Shown here piece after piece: positions 6,105 to 12,558 of a stretch of DNA of 12,558 bases. A program made the translations under genes and the position numbers. The notes beneath the pieces are model-generated. The model ran no database searches. It was not told the origin of the DNA and was given only the letters and a program-made list of their open reading frames with translations. The DNA lies in contig DWXX01000097.1 in NCBI GenBank assembly GCA_019118985.1, forward strand, positions 1 to 12,558. The letters are read 5' to 3'. The stretch's first letter is position 1. Every line of letters begins with the position of its first letter. Origin of the DNA: Candidatus Faecalibacterium faecipullorum (GTDB lineage Bacteria; Bacillota; Clostridia; Oscillospirales; Ruminococcaceae).

Positions 6105-6950
6105 TCAGATCAGCCCCAGCTCTTTGAAAGCGACGGCGATGCCGTCCTCCTCTGTGGCGGGGCAGACGCGGGTGCAGCGGGCCTTCAGCTCGTCGGCGCC
6201 GTTCGCCATGCAGTAGCTGATGCCGGCCACGTCGGTCATCTCAAGGTCGTTGGCGCTGTCCCCAAAGGCGACCGACGCCGACATCGGCAGGCCGAGATGC
6301 TCGCAGATGCGGCGGATGGCGTCCCCCTTGTTGAACTTGCGGTTGATCAGCTCGCCGTTGACGCAGGGGCAGTCCTGCTTGAAGCCCCGGGTCTCGCAAA
6401 AGACGAACTGGTCCTCATAGGCGGCCCGGGCGGGGGCCAGGTCCTCCTCCCGCTGGGCGATGTAGCAGATCTTATAGATGGGCTCCCCTTTGTACTGGTC
6501 GAGGGGGCAGATCAGCCCGCCCTCGAGGAAGAGCCGCCGCCAGCGCTCCAGCTCGCTGTTGGTTTCACCCGGGCGGCCCTGGTGGCTGGCTGCCAGGCGG
6601 GCCAGCATCTGCATCCCGCTGTAGGTGGCGTCCCGCGCTTCGAGGGTACACTCCACCCCGTTTGCCTCCAGGACGGCCCGCAGGCCGTCGCTCTGGCTTT
6701 TATCCATCGGGCAGTCGAACAGGACCTCGTCCCCGCAGACCACATACCCCCCGGCGCTGCAGACATAGCCGTCGAAGCCGTACCGCAGCATGGGGGAGGT
6801 CATCTTGTAGTTGCGCCCGGTGCACAGAAAGACCTTGTGGCCCCTCGCCCGGGCGGCGCGGACGGCCTGCACCGCGCTGTCGGGGGCGTCCATCCGCCCC
6901 GGCGAGATGAAGGTGCCGTCGATGTCCAGAAAGATCAGTCGGGTGTCCAT
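6105..6950 (-). CDS. Cof-type HAD-IIB phosphatase
   Basis: A 281-residue soluble haloacid-dehalogenase phosphatase. Motif I is D9-I-D11-GT (nucleophile and acid/base), motif II is T44 in FLCTGR, motif III is K208 in FNKGDAI, and motif IV is GDSANDLEM (230-238) with D231 and D235 as Mg2+ ligands. Residues ~85-200 form the C2 cap typical of the Cof subfamily. Members dephosphorylate sugar phosphates, nucleotides or cofactors such as FMN and pyridoxal phosphate. Specificity sits in the cap and cannot be read here. AGGAGG (6957-6962) lies six bases before ATG 6950. It starts 28 bases after the HEPN-like gene stop and is the last gene of the minus-strand array. Confidence 0.93.
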   Translation of the reverse strand: MDTRLIFLDIDGTFISPGRMDAPDSAVQAVRAARARGHKVFLCTGRNYKMTSPMLRYGFDGYVCSAGGYVVCGDEVLFDCPMDKSQSDGLRAVLEANGVECTLEARDATYSGMQMLARLAASHQGRPGETNSELERWRRLFLEGGLICPLDQYKGEPIYKICYIAQREEDLAPARAAYEDQFVFCETRGFKQDCPCVNGELINRKFNKGDAIRRICEHLGLPMSASVAFGDSANDLEMTDVAGISYCMANGADELKARCTRVCPATEEDGIAVAFKELGLI

Positions 6951-6978
6951 GGTGTACCTCCTAGTTTCACTTCACGCA

Positions 6979-7821
6979 TCAAAAGGGCAGCAGCCCCATC
7001 CCGGCGGCCCGGGCGGCCAGGCCGATCAGCAAGGCGGCTGCCAGGGCGGCCAGAGCGGCCCGGCTGACCGCCGGCTGCCGCTGCCGGGGCGCCGCCTTCC
7101 CCCTGCCGCCCCTGCGGGGGGCGCTCTGCCCGCCGCGGGGCTGCTTCGGCGCGGCTTTGTCCCCGCCGCGGGGGGCGGGCTGCTTTTGGGGGGAAGGCTG
7201 CCGGCCTTCCTCCGCCTTGCGGCGGGCGGCGGCCTTCTGCCGCGCCTCGCCGGTGGGGTGGATATGTACCTCGGGGGCGGGCTGTTCGGGGGGCGGGGCG
7301 GCCTCCTTCCCGCCCACGCCGCAGCGGCGCAGGTAGTCGTTGGACAGCCGGTAATACTCCTCCAGCTCCCGCCCGCTGAGGGCGGTGCCGGCGTAGGCGT
7401 CCTCGACGCATTCCACCGCCTCGTCAAAGAGGATGGCCGCCTGGCCGCCCCCCGCCCGGTCGGAGGCGTGGGCCGCCTCGTTGCGGGCGGTGCGCACCGC
7501 GTTGCAGGCCCGGCGGGCCGCCCCGGGGTGGGCGGTCTGGCCCAGCAGGTCGAGGGGCGCGGCGGCGTCGCTCTCAGGGTCGAGCAGCACCCGCATGCAG
7601 ATGGTGGTGTCCAGCTGCTGCCAGCCGGTCTTGCGGCCGACGTCGGGCATGTGGCCGTAGTAGGCGGGGCTCTCCTCCTGCCGGCGGCGGATGTGGTCGA
7701 GCAGGGCGTCAAAGCTGTGGGGCCCCGGCCGCGACTCCCAGTGCCAGCGCAGCAATTTGCGGCTGATCTCGTCGCAGGATGCCTTGATCTCAAAGGCGGC
7801 CTGCAGGTATTCTTCGGGCAT
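6979..7821 (-). CDS. HEPN-like protein with basic RGG-containing linker and C-terminal membrane anchor
   Basis: A 280-residue protein of unrecognised family. Residues 1-165 are mostly helical. GWQQLDTTICMRVLL (66-80) followed by AVRTARNEAAHAS (108-120) resembles Swt1-type HEPN domains. R113-NEAA-H118 fits the Rx4-6H motif of HEPN ribonucleases, including the polar residue after the arginine. Residues 170-250 are low-complexity and strongly basic, rich in Pro, Lys and Arg, with RGG at 218-220 and 229-231 and an RRGGRG at 237-242. Residues ~254-272 form a single Ala/Leu membrane helix close to the C terminus, so the protein is predicted to be tail-anchored with the domain in the cytoplasm. The start is ATG 7821, with GGGGAGG (7830-7836) eight bases before it. 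Another reading from 7866 starts inside a hairpin. The HEPN assignment is inference from motif and context and could be wrong. Confidence 0.7.
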   Translation of the reverse strand: MPEEYLQAAFEIKASCDEISRKLLRWHWESRPGPHSFDALLDHIRRRQEESPAYYGHMPDVGRKTGWQQLDTTICMRVLLDPESDAAAPLDLLGQTAHPGAARRACNAVRTARNEAAHASDRAGGGQAAILFDEAVECVEDAYAGTALSGRELEEYYRLSNDYLRRCGVGGKEAAPPPEQPAPEVHIHPTGEARQKAAARRKAEEGRQPSPQKQPAPRGGDKAAPKQPRGGQSAPRRGGRGKAAPRQRQPAVSRAALAALAAALLIGLAARAAGMGLLPF

Positions 7822-7847
7822 ACGCCCCACCTCCCCTACCCAAAATG

Positions 7848-7874
7848 GGGGGAGCGGCCGAAACACGCTCCCCC
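7848..7874 (-). terminator. Hairpin between the zinc-ribbon and HEPN-like genes
   Basis: GGGGGAGCG and CGCTCCCCC (7848-7856, 7866-7874) form a perfect 9-bp GC stem with a 9-base loop. On the minus strand it is followed by a weak T-tract (CATTTTG). It could attenuate transcription into the last two genes or mark an RNA processing site. Confidence 0.45.
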
Positions 7875-7884
7875 ACGGGTCGAT

Positions 7885-8955
7885 CTACAGGAAAAACTGA
7901 TAGTACACAAAGCCGTACAGCGCGATGCCGGCGCAGATGAGGGCGGTCAGGGGCGGCACCCAGCGAATGATGTTCTCCGCCACCGGGTCGCGGTCGTCGT
8001 CCTCATCGTCGTCCTCCTCCACCGGCTCGGGATAGAGGCGGCGGGCGGCCTCGGCGGCGCGGGCGCGGGACGGGACGGCCCGGGTGGCGCCGTCATCCTC
8101 CTGCTCCTCGGCCGGCGCGGCGGTGGGGGCGGCGGGCTGCGCCGCGGGCGGCTGGGTGAACAGCCTCGTCTCCTGCCCGGCGTGCAGGCCGCTGTCGGTG
8201 CGGCGGGGCTGCACCGGCTCAAAGGCGCGGGTGCCGCCCGCAGCCCCGGCGACGCGGGTGTGCCCGGTCTCATCGGCGGGGGGCGCGGCGGGCGCCGTCG
8301 GCGCTGTCGGCTCTTCCGCCGCGGCGGGGGGGGCGGCGTCCTCCGGCCCGGCGGCCTGCTCGGGCTGCATCAGGGTGTTGAGGGCGTTCTGCAGCAGGAT
8401 GCGGTCCGACCCGCACTCGCTGCAGTAGACGGTGTCCTCCTCTTTGGGGTGGAAGGCGCCGCAGGCGCAGTACCACCCGCTGTCCAGCACCTGGGGTGCG
8501 TAGAGCATCCCCTGGCGGCCGGTCCGCTCTTCCAGGGCGGCGGCCAGGTCGTCGGGCAGGCGGCGGGGGGCGGGCAGGCGGACCCGCCGGATGTTGTCCA
8601 GCCGGACCACCCGCTTGCCGTTGTAGACGTTGCGCAGCACCACATCCACGCTGGTGATGGGCTGCTGGGTGATGAATACCGCGTCGTCCATCCCGAACAG
8701 CTCGCCGGGCTTGACGTCGAGGTCGCGGTACTCGAACTCGTCCTCGCAGAGGATCTCGCCGCCGGTGGTCTTGCACTTGAAGTGGATGTCCAGGGCGGTC
8801 AGGTTGACGCGGGAGATATTCTTGAAGGTCAGGCAGACCGCGCGGTCCCCGCTGACGCTGCCCTTGAGCAGCTCGACGCGGACGAACTGGACCGGGCTGC
8901 CCGGCGTATAGTAGTTGGCCCTGGTTTGGGCGATCGGGTCAAAACTTTCCTCCAC
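7885..8955 (-). CDS. Zinc-ribbon protein with acidic linker and C-terminal membrane anchor
   Basis: A 356-residue protein of unknown function. Residues ~20-125 look like a beta-sandwich (alternating strands, FKNISRVNLTALDIHFKCK). A zinc ribbon follows: W161-Y-C163-A-C165-G, then C178-SE-C181-G. From ~197 to 328 there is a Pro/Ala-rich linker that becomes very acidic (EEDDDEDDDRD, 313-323). The last ~24 residues (333-356) form a membrane helix, so it is predicted to be tail-anchored in the cytoplasmic membrane. The start is GTG 8955: AAGGAG (8964-8969) is eight bases before it, whereas the upstream GTG at 8964 overlaps that site. It begins 33 bases after the ftsH stop codon and is probably co-transcribed with ftsH. 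Its fold suggests protein or nucleic-acid binding rather than catalysis. Confidence 0.78.
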   Translation of the reverse strand: MEESFDPIAQTRANYYTPGSPVQFVRVELLKGSVSGDRAVCLTFKNISRVNLTALDIHFKCKTTGGEILCEDEFEYRDLDVKPGELFGMDDAVFITQQPITSVDVVLRNVYNGKRVVRLDNIRRVRLPAPRRLPDDLAAALEERTGRQGMLYAPQVLDSGWYCACGAFHPKEEDTVYCSECGSDRILLQNALNTLMQPEQAAGPEDAAPPAAAEEPTAPTAPAAPPADETGHTRVAGAAGGTRAFEPVQPRRTDSGLHAGQETRLFTQPPAAQPAAPTAAPAEEQEDDGATRAVPSRARAAEAARRLYPEPVEEDDDEDDDRDPVAENIIRWVPPLTALICAGIALYGFVYYQFFL

Positions 8956-8963
8956 AACACTCA

Positions 8964-8969
8964 CTCCTT
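8964..8969 (-). promoter_or_regulatory. Ribosome binding site deciding the zinc-ribbon gene start
   Basis: AAGGAG eight bases before GTG 8955. It overlaps, and so excludes, the in-frame GTG at 8964. Confidence 0.7.
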
Positions 8970-8988
8970 CGCTGTGGGCTTTTGGATG

Positions 8989-11112
8989 TTACGGCTGCCG
9001 GGGCTGGTCGTCCGGTCCGGCCGGGGGCGCGGCGGGGGCATCCTGGGCGGGCGCCTCCGGCGCTGCCGCGCCTTCAGCGGGCTGGACGGGCGCCTCCGGC
9101 TGCGCGGGGGGCACGGGCTGCGCCGGGGCGGCCGGCTCCTCCCCTTTGCGGGGGGGCAGGGCCTCGCCCCGCATGATGGCGTTGAACTCGGCCTCGTTCA
9201 GTTTCTCGCGCTCGATCAGGGCCTGGGCCAGGGCGTGCAGCTGGCCGATGTGCTCGGTCAGGGTGCGCCGGCAGGTCTCGTAGGCCTCGTCGATGATGTC
9301 GCGGATCTCGCTGTCGATCTCGGCGGCGGTGGTCTCGCTGTAGCCCTTGCCCTGGCCGAAGTCGCGGCCGAGGAAGGTCTCCTCCTGGCTGGTGCCATAG
9401 ACCACCGGGCCCAGCCGCTCCGAGAAGCCGTAGCGGGTGATCATCTGCCGGGCGATGTTGGTGGCCTGCTGCAGGTCGTTGGACGCGCCGGTCGAGATGT
9501 CGTCCAAAATCAGCTGTTCGGCCACACGGCCGCCCAGGCTGGAGACGATGTCCTCGAACATCTCCCCCTTGGTGACGTAGGAGCGGTCCTTCTCGGGCAG
9601 ATACATGGTGTAGCCGCCGGCCTGGCCGCGGGGGATGATGGTGATCTCATGCACGCGGGGGTGGTGCTTGCAGTAGAAACCCGCCACCGCATGGCCCGCC
9701 TCGTGGTAGGCGGTCAGCTTCTTCTCCTCGGGGGTGACCACGCGGCTCTTCTTTTCGGGGCCGGCCATCACCTTCATGGAGGCCTCTTCGATGTCCTCCA
9801 TGGTGATGGCCTTGCGGTTGCGGCGGGCGGCCAGCAGGGCGGCCTCGTTGACCAGGTTCTCCAGGTCTGCGCCGGCAAAGCCCGCCGTCCGCTGCGCGAT
9901 CACCTTGAGGGAGACGTCGGGGGCCAGGGGCTTTTTGCGGGTGTGGACCTTGAGGATCTCCTCCCGGCCCTTGACGTCGGGCAGGCCGACGTAGACCTGG
10001 CGGTCGAACCGGCCGGGTCGCAGCAGGGCCTTGTCCAGAATGTCGGCGCGGTTGGTGGCGGCCATGACGATGATGCCGTCGTTGGCCTCAAAGCCGTCCA
10101 TCTCGACCAGCAGCTGGTTGAGGGTCTGCTCACGCTCGTCGTGCCCGCCGCCCAGCCCGGCGCCGCGCTGACGGCCCACCGCGTCGATCTCGTCGATGAA
10201 GATGATGCAGGGCATGGTCTTTTTGGCCTTGTCGAACAGGTCGCGGACGCGGGACGCGCCGACGCCGACGTACATCTCGACAAAGTCAGAGCCCGAGATG
10301 GAGTAGAAGGGCACCCCCGCCTCGCCGGCGCAGGCGCGGGCCAGCAGGGTCTTGCCGGTGCCCGGGGGGCCCACCAGCAGAACGCCGTGGGGGATCCGCG
10401 CGCCCAGCGAGTTGAACTTCTCGGGGCTCTTGAGGAACTCGACGACCTCTTTCAGCTCTTCCTTTTCCTCATCCTCGCCGGCGACGTCGGCGAAGGTGGC
10501 GGTCTTCTGGTTGGTGGACTCATCCTTGACCCGGGCGCGGCCGACGTTCATGACGTTGCCGCCGCCGGCGCCGCCCCGCAGCATCGAGAAGAGGATGAAC
10601 CCGGTGCAGCCCAGCATGGCCAGGTAGAAGAAGATCTCCATCCAGGGCACCGTCTCCCGCAGGGCGGTGTAGTCATACTCCATCGGGTCGTCGGGGTTGG
10701 CGGCGTCGTAGGCGTCGATATAGGTCTGCACCTCGTTGATGAAGAGGGCCGCGTAGGGCAGCTGGTAGCGGACGGTGACGGTGCCGTCCTCATTGGTGTA
10801 GACCGAATCCCCCGTCGAGCTGTGGGACCCCAGCAGCCCCGACACAAGCCCGCCCGAGGGGGCGGTGCTCTCCTGGGTGGCGCCGGGCAGGGGCAGGTCC
10901 CCTTCCTTCAGGTCCATGGTGATAACGCCGGTGTTGCGGTCGAGGGTGAAGGCGGTCACCTGCAAGTGTTCAAAGTAGTGCACCACCGTGGAATAGCTCA
11001 TGGTCGAGCCTCTGGGCGTGCTGGAGGTGGTGAACACCGACCAGATCATCAGCACGGCGGCCAGCGCCAGGGCCAGAATCAACGGATTCAGGTGCGGTCT
11101 TTTCTGCTGCAA
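8989..11112 (-). CDS. ftsH: FtsH, membrane-bound ATP-dependent zinc metalloprotease
   Basis: A 707-residue AAA+ protease that extracts and degrades membrane and short-lived cytoplasmic proteins as a hexamer. Transmembrane helix 1 spans ~10-28, an extracytoplasmic region ~29-155, and helix 2 ~157-177. The AAA+ domain has Walker A GPPGTGKT (248-255), Walker B IIFIDE (303-308) and the SRH from NRADILD to RPGRFDR (354-371). The protease domain has HEAGH (470-474) and the third zinc ligand D546 in ASNDLQQAT. A Pro/Ala/Glu-rich tail fills 659-707. The extracytoplasmic part, ~128 residues, is longer than the ~75 of E. coli, with a Ser/Gly-rich insert near 78-103. The start is a TTG (11110-11112) with GGGAG ten bases before it; the next ATG falls inside helix 1. 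The order tilS-hpt-ftsH is the conserved Firmicute arrangement. Confidence 0.97.
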   Translation of the reverse strand: MQQKRPHLNPLILALALAAVLMIWSVFTTSSTPRGSTMSYSTVVHYFEHLQVTAFTLDRNTGVITMDLKEGDLPLPGATQESTAPSGGLVSGLLGSHSSTGDSVYTNEDGTVTVRYQLPYAALFINEVQTYIDAYDAANPDDPMEYDYTALRETVPWMEIFFYLAMLGCTGFILFSMLRGGAGGGNVMNVGRARVKDESTNQKTATFADVAGEDEEKEELKEVVEFLKSPEKFNSLGARIPHGVLLVGPPGTGKTLLARACAGEAGVPFYSISGSDFVEMYVGVGASRVRDLFDKAKKTMPCIIFIDEIDAVGRQRGAGLGGGHDEREQTLNQLLVEMDGFEANDGIIVMAATNRADILDKALLRPGRFDRQVYVGLPDVKGREEILKVHTRKKPLAPDVSLKVIAQRTAGFAGADLENLVNEAALLAARRNRKAITMEDIEEASMKVMAGPEKKSRVVTPEEKKLTAYHEAGHAVAGFYCKHHPRVHEITIIPRGQAGGYTMYLPEKDRSYVTKGEMFEDIVSSLGGRVAEQLILDDISTGASNDLQQATNIARQMITRYGFSERLGPVVYGTSQEETFLGRDFGQGKGYSETTAAEIDSEIRDIIDEAYETCRRTLTEHIGQLHALAQALIEREKLNEAEFNAIMRGEALPPRKGEEPAAPAQPVPPAQPEAPVQPAEGAAAPEAPAQDAPAAPPAGPDDQPRQP

Positions 11113-11122
11113 AAACGATCAA

Positions 11123-11127
11123 CTCCC
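11123..11127 (-). promoter_or_regulatory. Ribosome binding site for the ftsH TTG start
   Basis: GGGAG ten bases before TTG 11112. The spacing is at the long end, and with a TTG codon it predicts modest initiation. Confidence 0.55.
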
Positions 11128-11167
11128 GTTCTCTGTTTATATGGTGTGGGCCCGGGGGCGGCGGGGC

Positions 11168-11716
11168 TCAGCCGCCGTAGACCTCCGGCTTCAGAACGCC
11201 CACGAAGGGCAGGTTGCGGTATTTTTCGTCGTAGTCCAGGCCGTAGCCCACCACAAAGGCGTCCGGCACCTCAAAGCCGCGGTAGTCGGCGGTGATGGAG
11301 GTCTTGCGGCGGGCGGGCTTATCCAGGATGGCGCAGATCTTCACCGAGTTGGGGTGGCGCATCCGCAGCATGGGCACCAGATTGGACAGGGTGACGCCGG
11401 TGTCCAGCACATCCTCGACGATCAGCACCTCCCGCCCCGACAGGTCGGCGTCCAGGTCCTTGACGATCTTGACAAGGCCGGTGGACTCGGTGTTGGTGCC
11501 GCCGTAGCTGGACACCACCATAAAGTCGATGCTGCAGGGGATGGTCACCGCCCGCATCAGGTCGGCCATAAAGACCACCGCCCCCTTTAAGATCGAGACC
11601 AGCAGCAGGTCCTTGCCCGCGTAGTCCCGGCTGATCCGGGCGCCCAGCTCGGCCACTTTGGCCCGCAGCTGCTCCTCACTGACCAGAACGGTCTGAATGT
11701 CGTCGCGCATATCCAT
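11168..11716 (-). CDS. hpt: Hypoxanthine phosphoribosyltransferase
   Basis: A 182-residue cytoplasmic purine salvage enzyme that joins hypoxanthine (and usually guanine) to PRPP to give IMP or GMP. The PRPP-binding motif VLIVEDVLDTGVTL is at 97-110, with the acidic pair E101-D102. LLLVSILKGAVVFMADL (37-53) is the conserved N-terminal part. K133 in ILDKPARR and VGYGLDYDEKYRNLPFVGVL (156-175) form the purine pocket, and the length is normal. ATG 11716 follows the tilS stop codon by three bases, and GAGAGG lies ten bases before the start, so translation is probably coupled to tilS. It lies 55 bases upstream of ftsH. Confidence 0.96.
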   Translation of the reverse strand: MDMRDDIQTVLVSEEQLRAKVAELGARISRDYAGKDLLLVSILKGAVVFMADLMRAVTIPCSIDFMVVSSYGGTNTESTGLVKIVKDLDADLSGREVLIVEDVLDTGVTLSNLVPMLRMRHPNSVKICAILDKPARRKTSITADYRGFEVPDAFVVGYGLDYDEKYRNLPFVGVLKPEVYGG

Positions 11717-11719
11717 GAC

Positions 11720-12558
11720 TCAACATCCTCTCTCTTCTCCCTTTCGGGCTTCTATCTCCAGGTGCAGGACAAGGCCGGCGCCCCCGTCGGGGGCAAAGCC
11801 TTCCGCAAAGCCTGCGCCGCAGACCCATACCACCTTGCTGCCGCAGGCAAGCAGCGGCAGGCTGTCCCGCTCTTCGGGCGGGATGGCCTGCTCGTTCATC
11901 CACTTGCGCAGGGGCTTTGTCCCCCCGCGGCCGGCCGGGCAGAAGGTATCCCCCGGCTGCCGACCCCGCAGGGTGAGGGCAGGGTGCAACAAGGCTATTC
12001 TAGCATAATCTGCTACATTTTTTAAGTCTTTTTTGTGAACGACCTGTGTTTTTTCTTGAAAACCCGGCTTTTCCACCCTTGCGACGAGCCATTTGCCCCC
12101 GCCCAGGGGGTATTCGGCCCGCCGCCCGGGGCAGAAGGGCTGCGCTTCGAGCCGCTGCGCCGGCGGGGCGGGGGCGGCTTTTTCCAGCCAGAGCACCCCG
12201 CCGCCGGCCCGCAGCCGGACGCCGGGCCGCAGCTGCACCGCCCCGCTGCCCCGGGCCACCAGCGCGCAGATGAGGCGGATGTAGGTCTCCTCGACGTCGC
12301 GGTGGGGGGCGGTCAGGGCATGGGCGGCCTGTTCCAAGATCAGAGGGTCGGCGGCCTGCAGCGGCCCGAGGGCCCAGACCTGCCCCGACCGGCGGGCGGC
12401 CGCCGGGCAGGGGGCCGACTGCGCCGCGGCGGCAGACTGCGCCAGCAGCCCGGCGGCGGCGCAGTAGTCCTCCACCTCGGCGCGGGTCAGGCAGAGCAGC
12501 GGCCGGCGGTAAAAGTCCCGCGCCGGGCGGATGCCCCCCGCCCCGTGCAGCCCCGTCC
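11720..12558 (-). CDS. tilS: tRNA(Ile)-lysidine synthase, 3' part (cut by window edge)
   Basis: This is the C-terminal ~279 residues; the frame runs open to the right edge and the N-terminal PP-loop ATPase lies outside. TilS uses ATP and lysine to convert C34 of tRNA-Ile(CAU) to lysidine, so the tRNA reads AUA. At the edge, FYRRPLLCLTRAEVEDYC continues the N-terminal domain as in the family. The C-terminal domain shows LTLRGRQPGDTFCPAG, then KPLRKWMNEQAIPPEERDSLPLL and VVWVCGAGFAEGF, the usual pattern for binding the tRNA acceptor stem. An internal GTG at 12475 is not the real start. Bases ~12005-12055 are strikingly AT-rich. TGA at 11720-11722 lies three bases before hpt. Confidence 0.93.
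   Translation of the reverse strand, partial: TGLHGAGGIRPARDFYRRPLLCLTRAEVEDYCAAAGLLAQSAAAAQSAPCPAAARRSGQVWALGPLQAADPLILEQAAHALTAPHRDVEETYIRLICALVARGSGAVQLRPGVRLRAGGGVLWLEKAAPAPPAQRLEAQPFCPGRRAEYPLGGGKWLVARVEKPGFQEKTQVVHKKDLKNVADYARIALLHPALTLRGRQPGDTFCPAGRGGTKPLRKWMNEQAIPPEERDSLPLLACGSKVVWVCGAGFAEGFAPDGGAGLVLHLEIEARKGEERGC
11997..12025 (-). promoter_or_regulatory. Promoter-like sequence inside tilS, reading into hpt
   Basis: On the minus strand TTAAAA (12025-12020), a 17-base spacer and TAGAAT (12002-11997), with an extended -10 TG (12005-12004). It lies in the AT-rich island of the tilS coding region, about 280 bases before the hpt start. It could give hpt and ftsH expression independent of tilS. 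Coding constraint may also explain the match. Confidence 0.4.

Noticed and set aside
6811..11295. A 1494-codon plus-strand open frame opposite the ftsH array.
   Set aside because: It is the antisense of conserved genes in GC-rich DNA, where stop codons are rare. Its composition is Gly/Ala/Val/Leu-rich without any domain.
12010..12050. Runs of six A in the tilS coding strand as a programmed frameshift or slippage site.
   Set aside because: The runs are not in the X-XXY-YYZ register of the reading frame, and the frame continues intact into the conserved C-terminal domain.
1..12558. Search for CRISPR arrays, tRNA or rRNA genes, insertion sequences and prophage genes.
   Set aside because: By eye there are no regularly spaced repeats, no cloverleaf or rRNA segments, and no transposase or phage protein.

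Overview
The window is about 12.6 kb of high-GC bacterial chromosome. It has Gram-positive (Firmicute) features: strong AGGAGG-type ribosome binding sites, sigma-A promoters, a perfect CIRCE operator, and the tilS-hpt-ftsH gene order that is conserved in Firmicutes. The very GC-rich codon use together with a Clostridia-type gene set suggests a gut Oscillospiraceae/Ruminococcaceae relative (Faecalibacterium/Gemmiger-like). That placement is inference, not proof.

Layout. Bases 1-316 hold no convincing gene. The first ~180 bases are AT-rich (about 37% GC by hand count) and carry a row of stem-loops, ending in the terminator of the first gene. Next come two minus-strand genes, each apparently with its own promoter: an HD-domain phosphohydrolase (317-823) and an alpha/beta-hydrolase esterase (978-1760). 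Divergent from them is htpG (1947-3875) under a sigma-A promoter overlapped by a perfect CIRCE, so HrcA heat-shock control is predicted. The htpG terminator at 3905-3946 contains the -10 of a new promoter in its loop. That promoter drives an XpaC-like membrane protein (3981-5135), a SPOUT/TrmH-family RNA methyltransferase (5145-5978) and a 20-codon ORF (5996-6058). A bidirectional terminator (6060-6093) closes this unit.

The right half is one closely spaced minus-strand array, transcribed from the right edge: tilS (cut by the edge), hpt, ftsH, a zinc-ribbon protein with a C-terminal membrane anchor, a HEPN-like protein with a basic RGG-containing linker and a C-terminal membrane anchor, and a Cof-type HAD phosphatase. 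TilS makes tRNA-Ile2 lysidine, Hpt salvages purines and FtsH is the membrane AAA+ protease. The two tail-anchored proteins behind ftsH are the least understood genes here. One has an acidic linker and the other a basic one, and the second carries an RNEAAH (Rx4H) motif of the kind found in HEPN ribonucleases. They are the best candidates for something undescribed.

Other points of interest are an AT-rich island inside tilS with a promoter-like sequence, and several start codons that the ribosome binding sites move away from the longest ORF.
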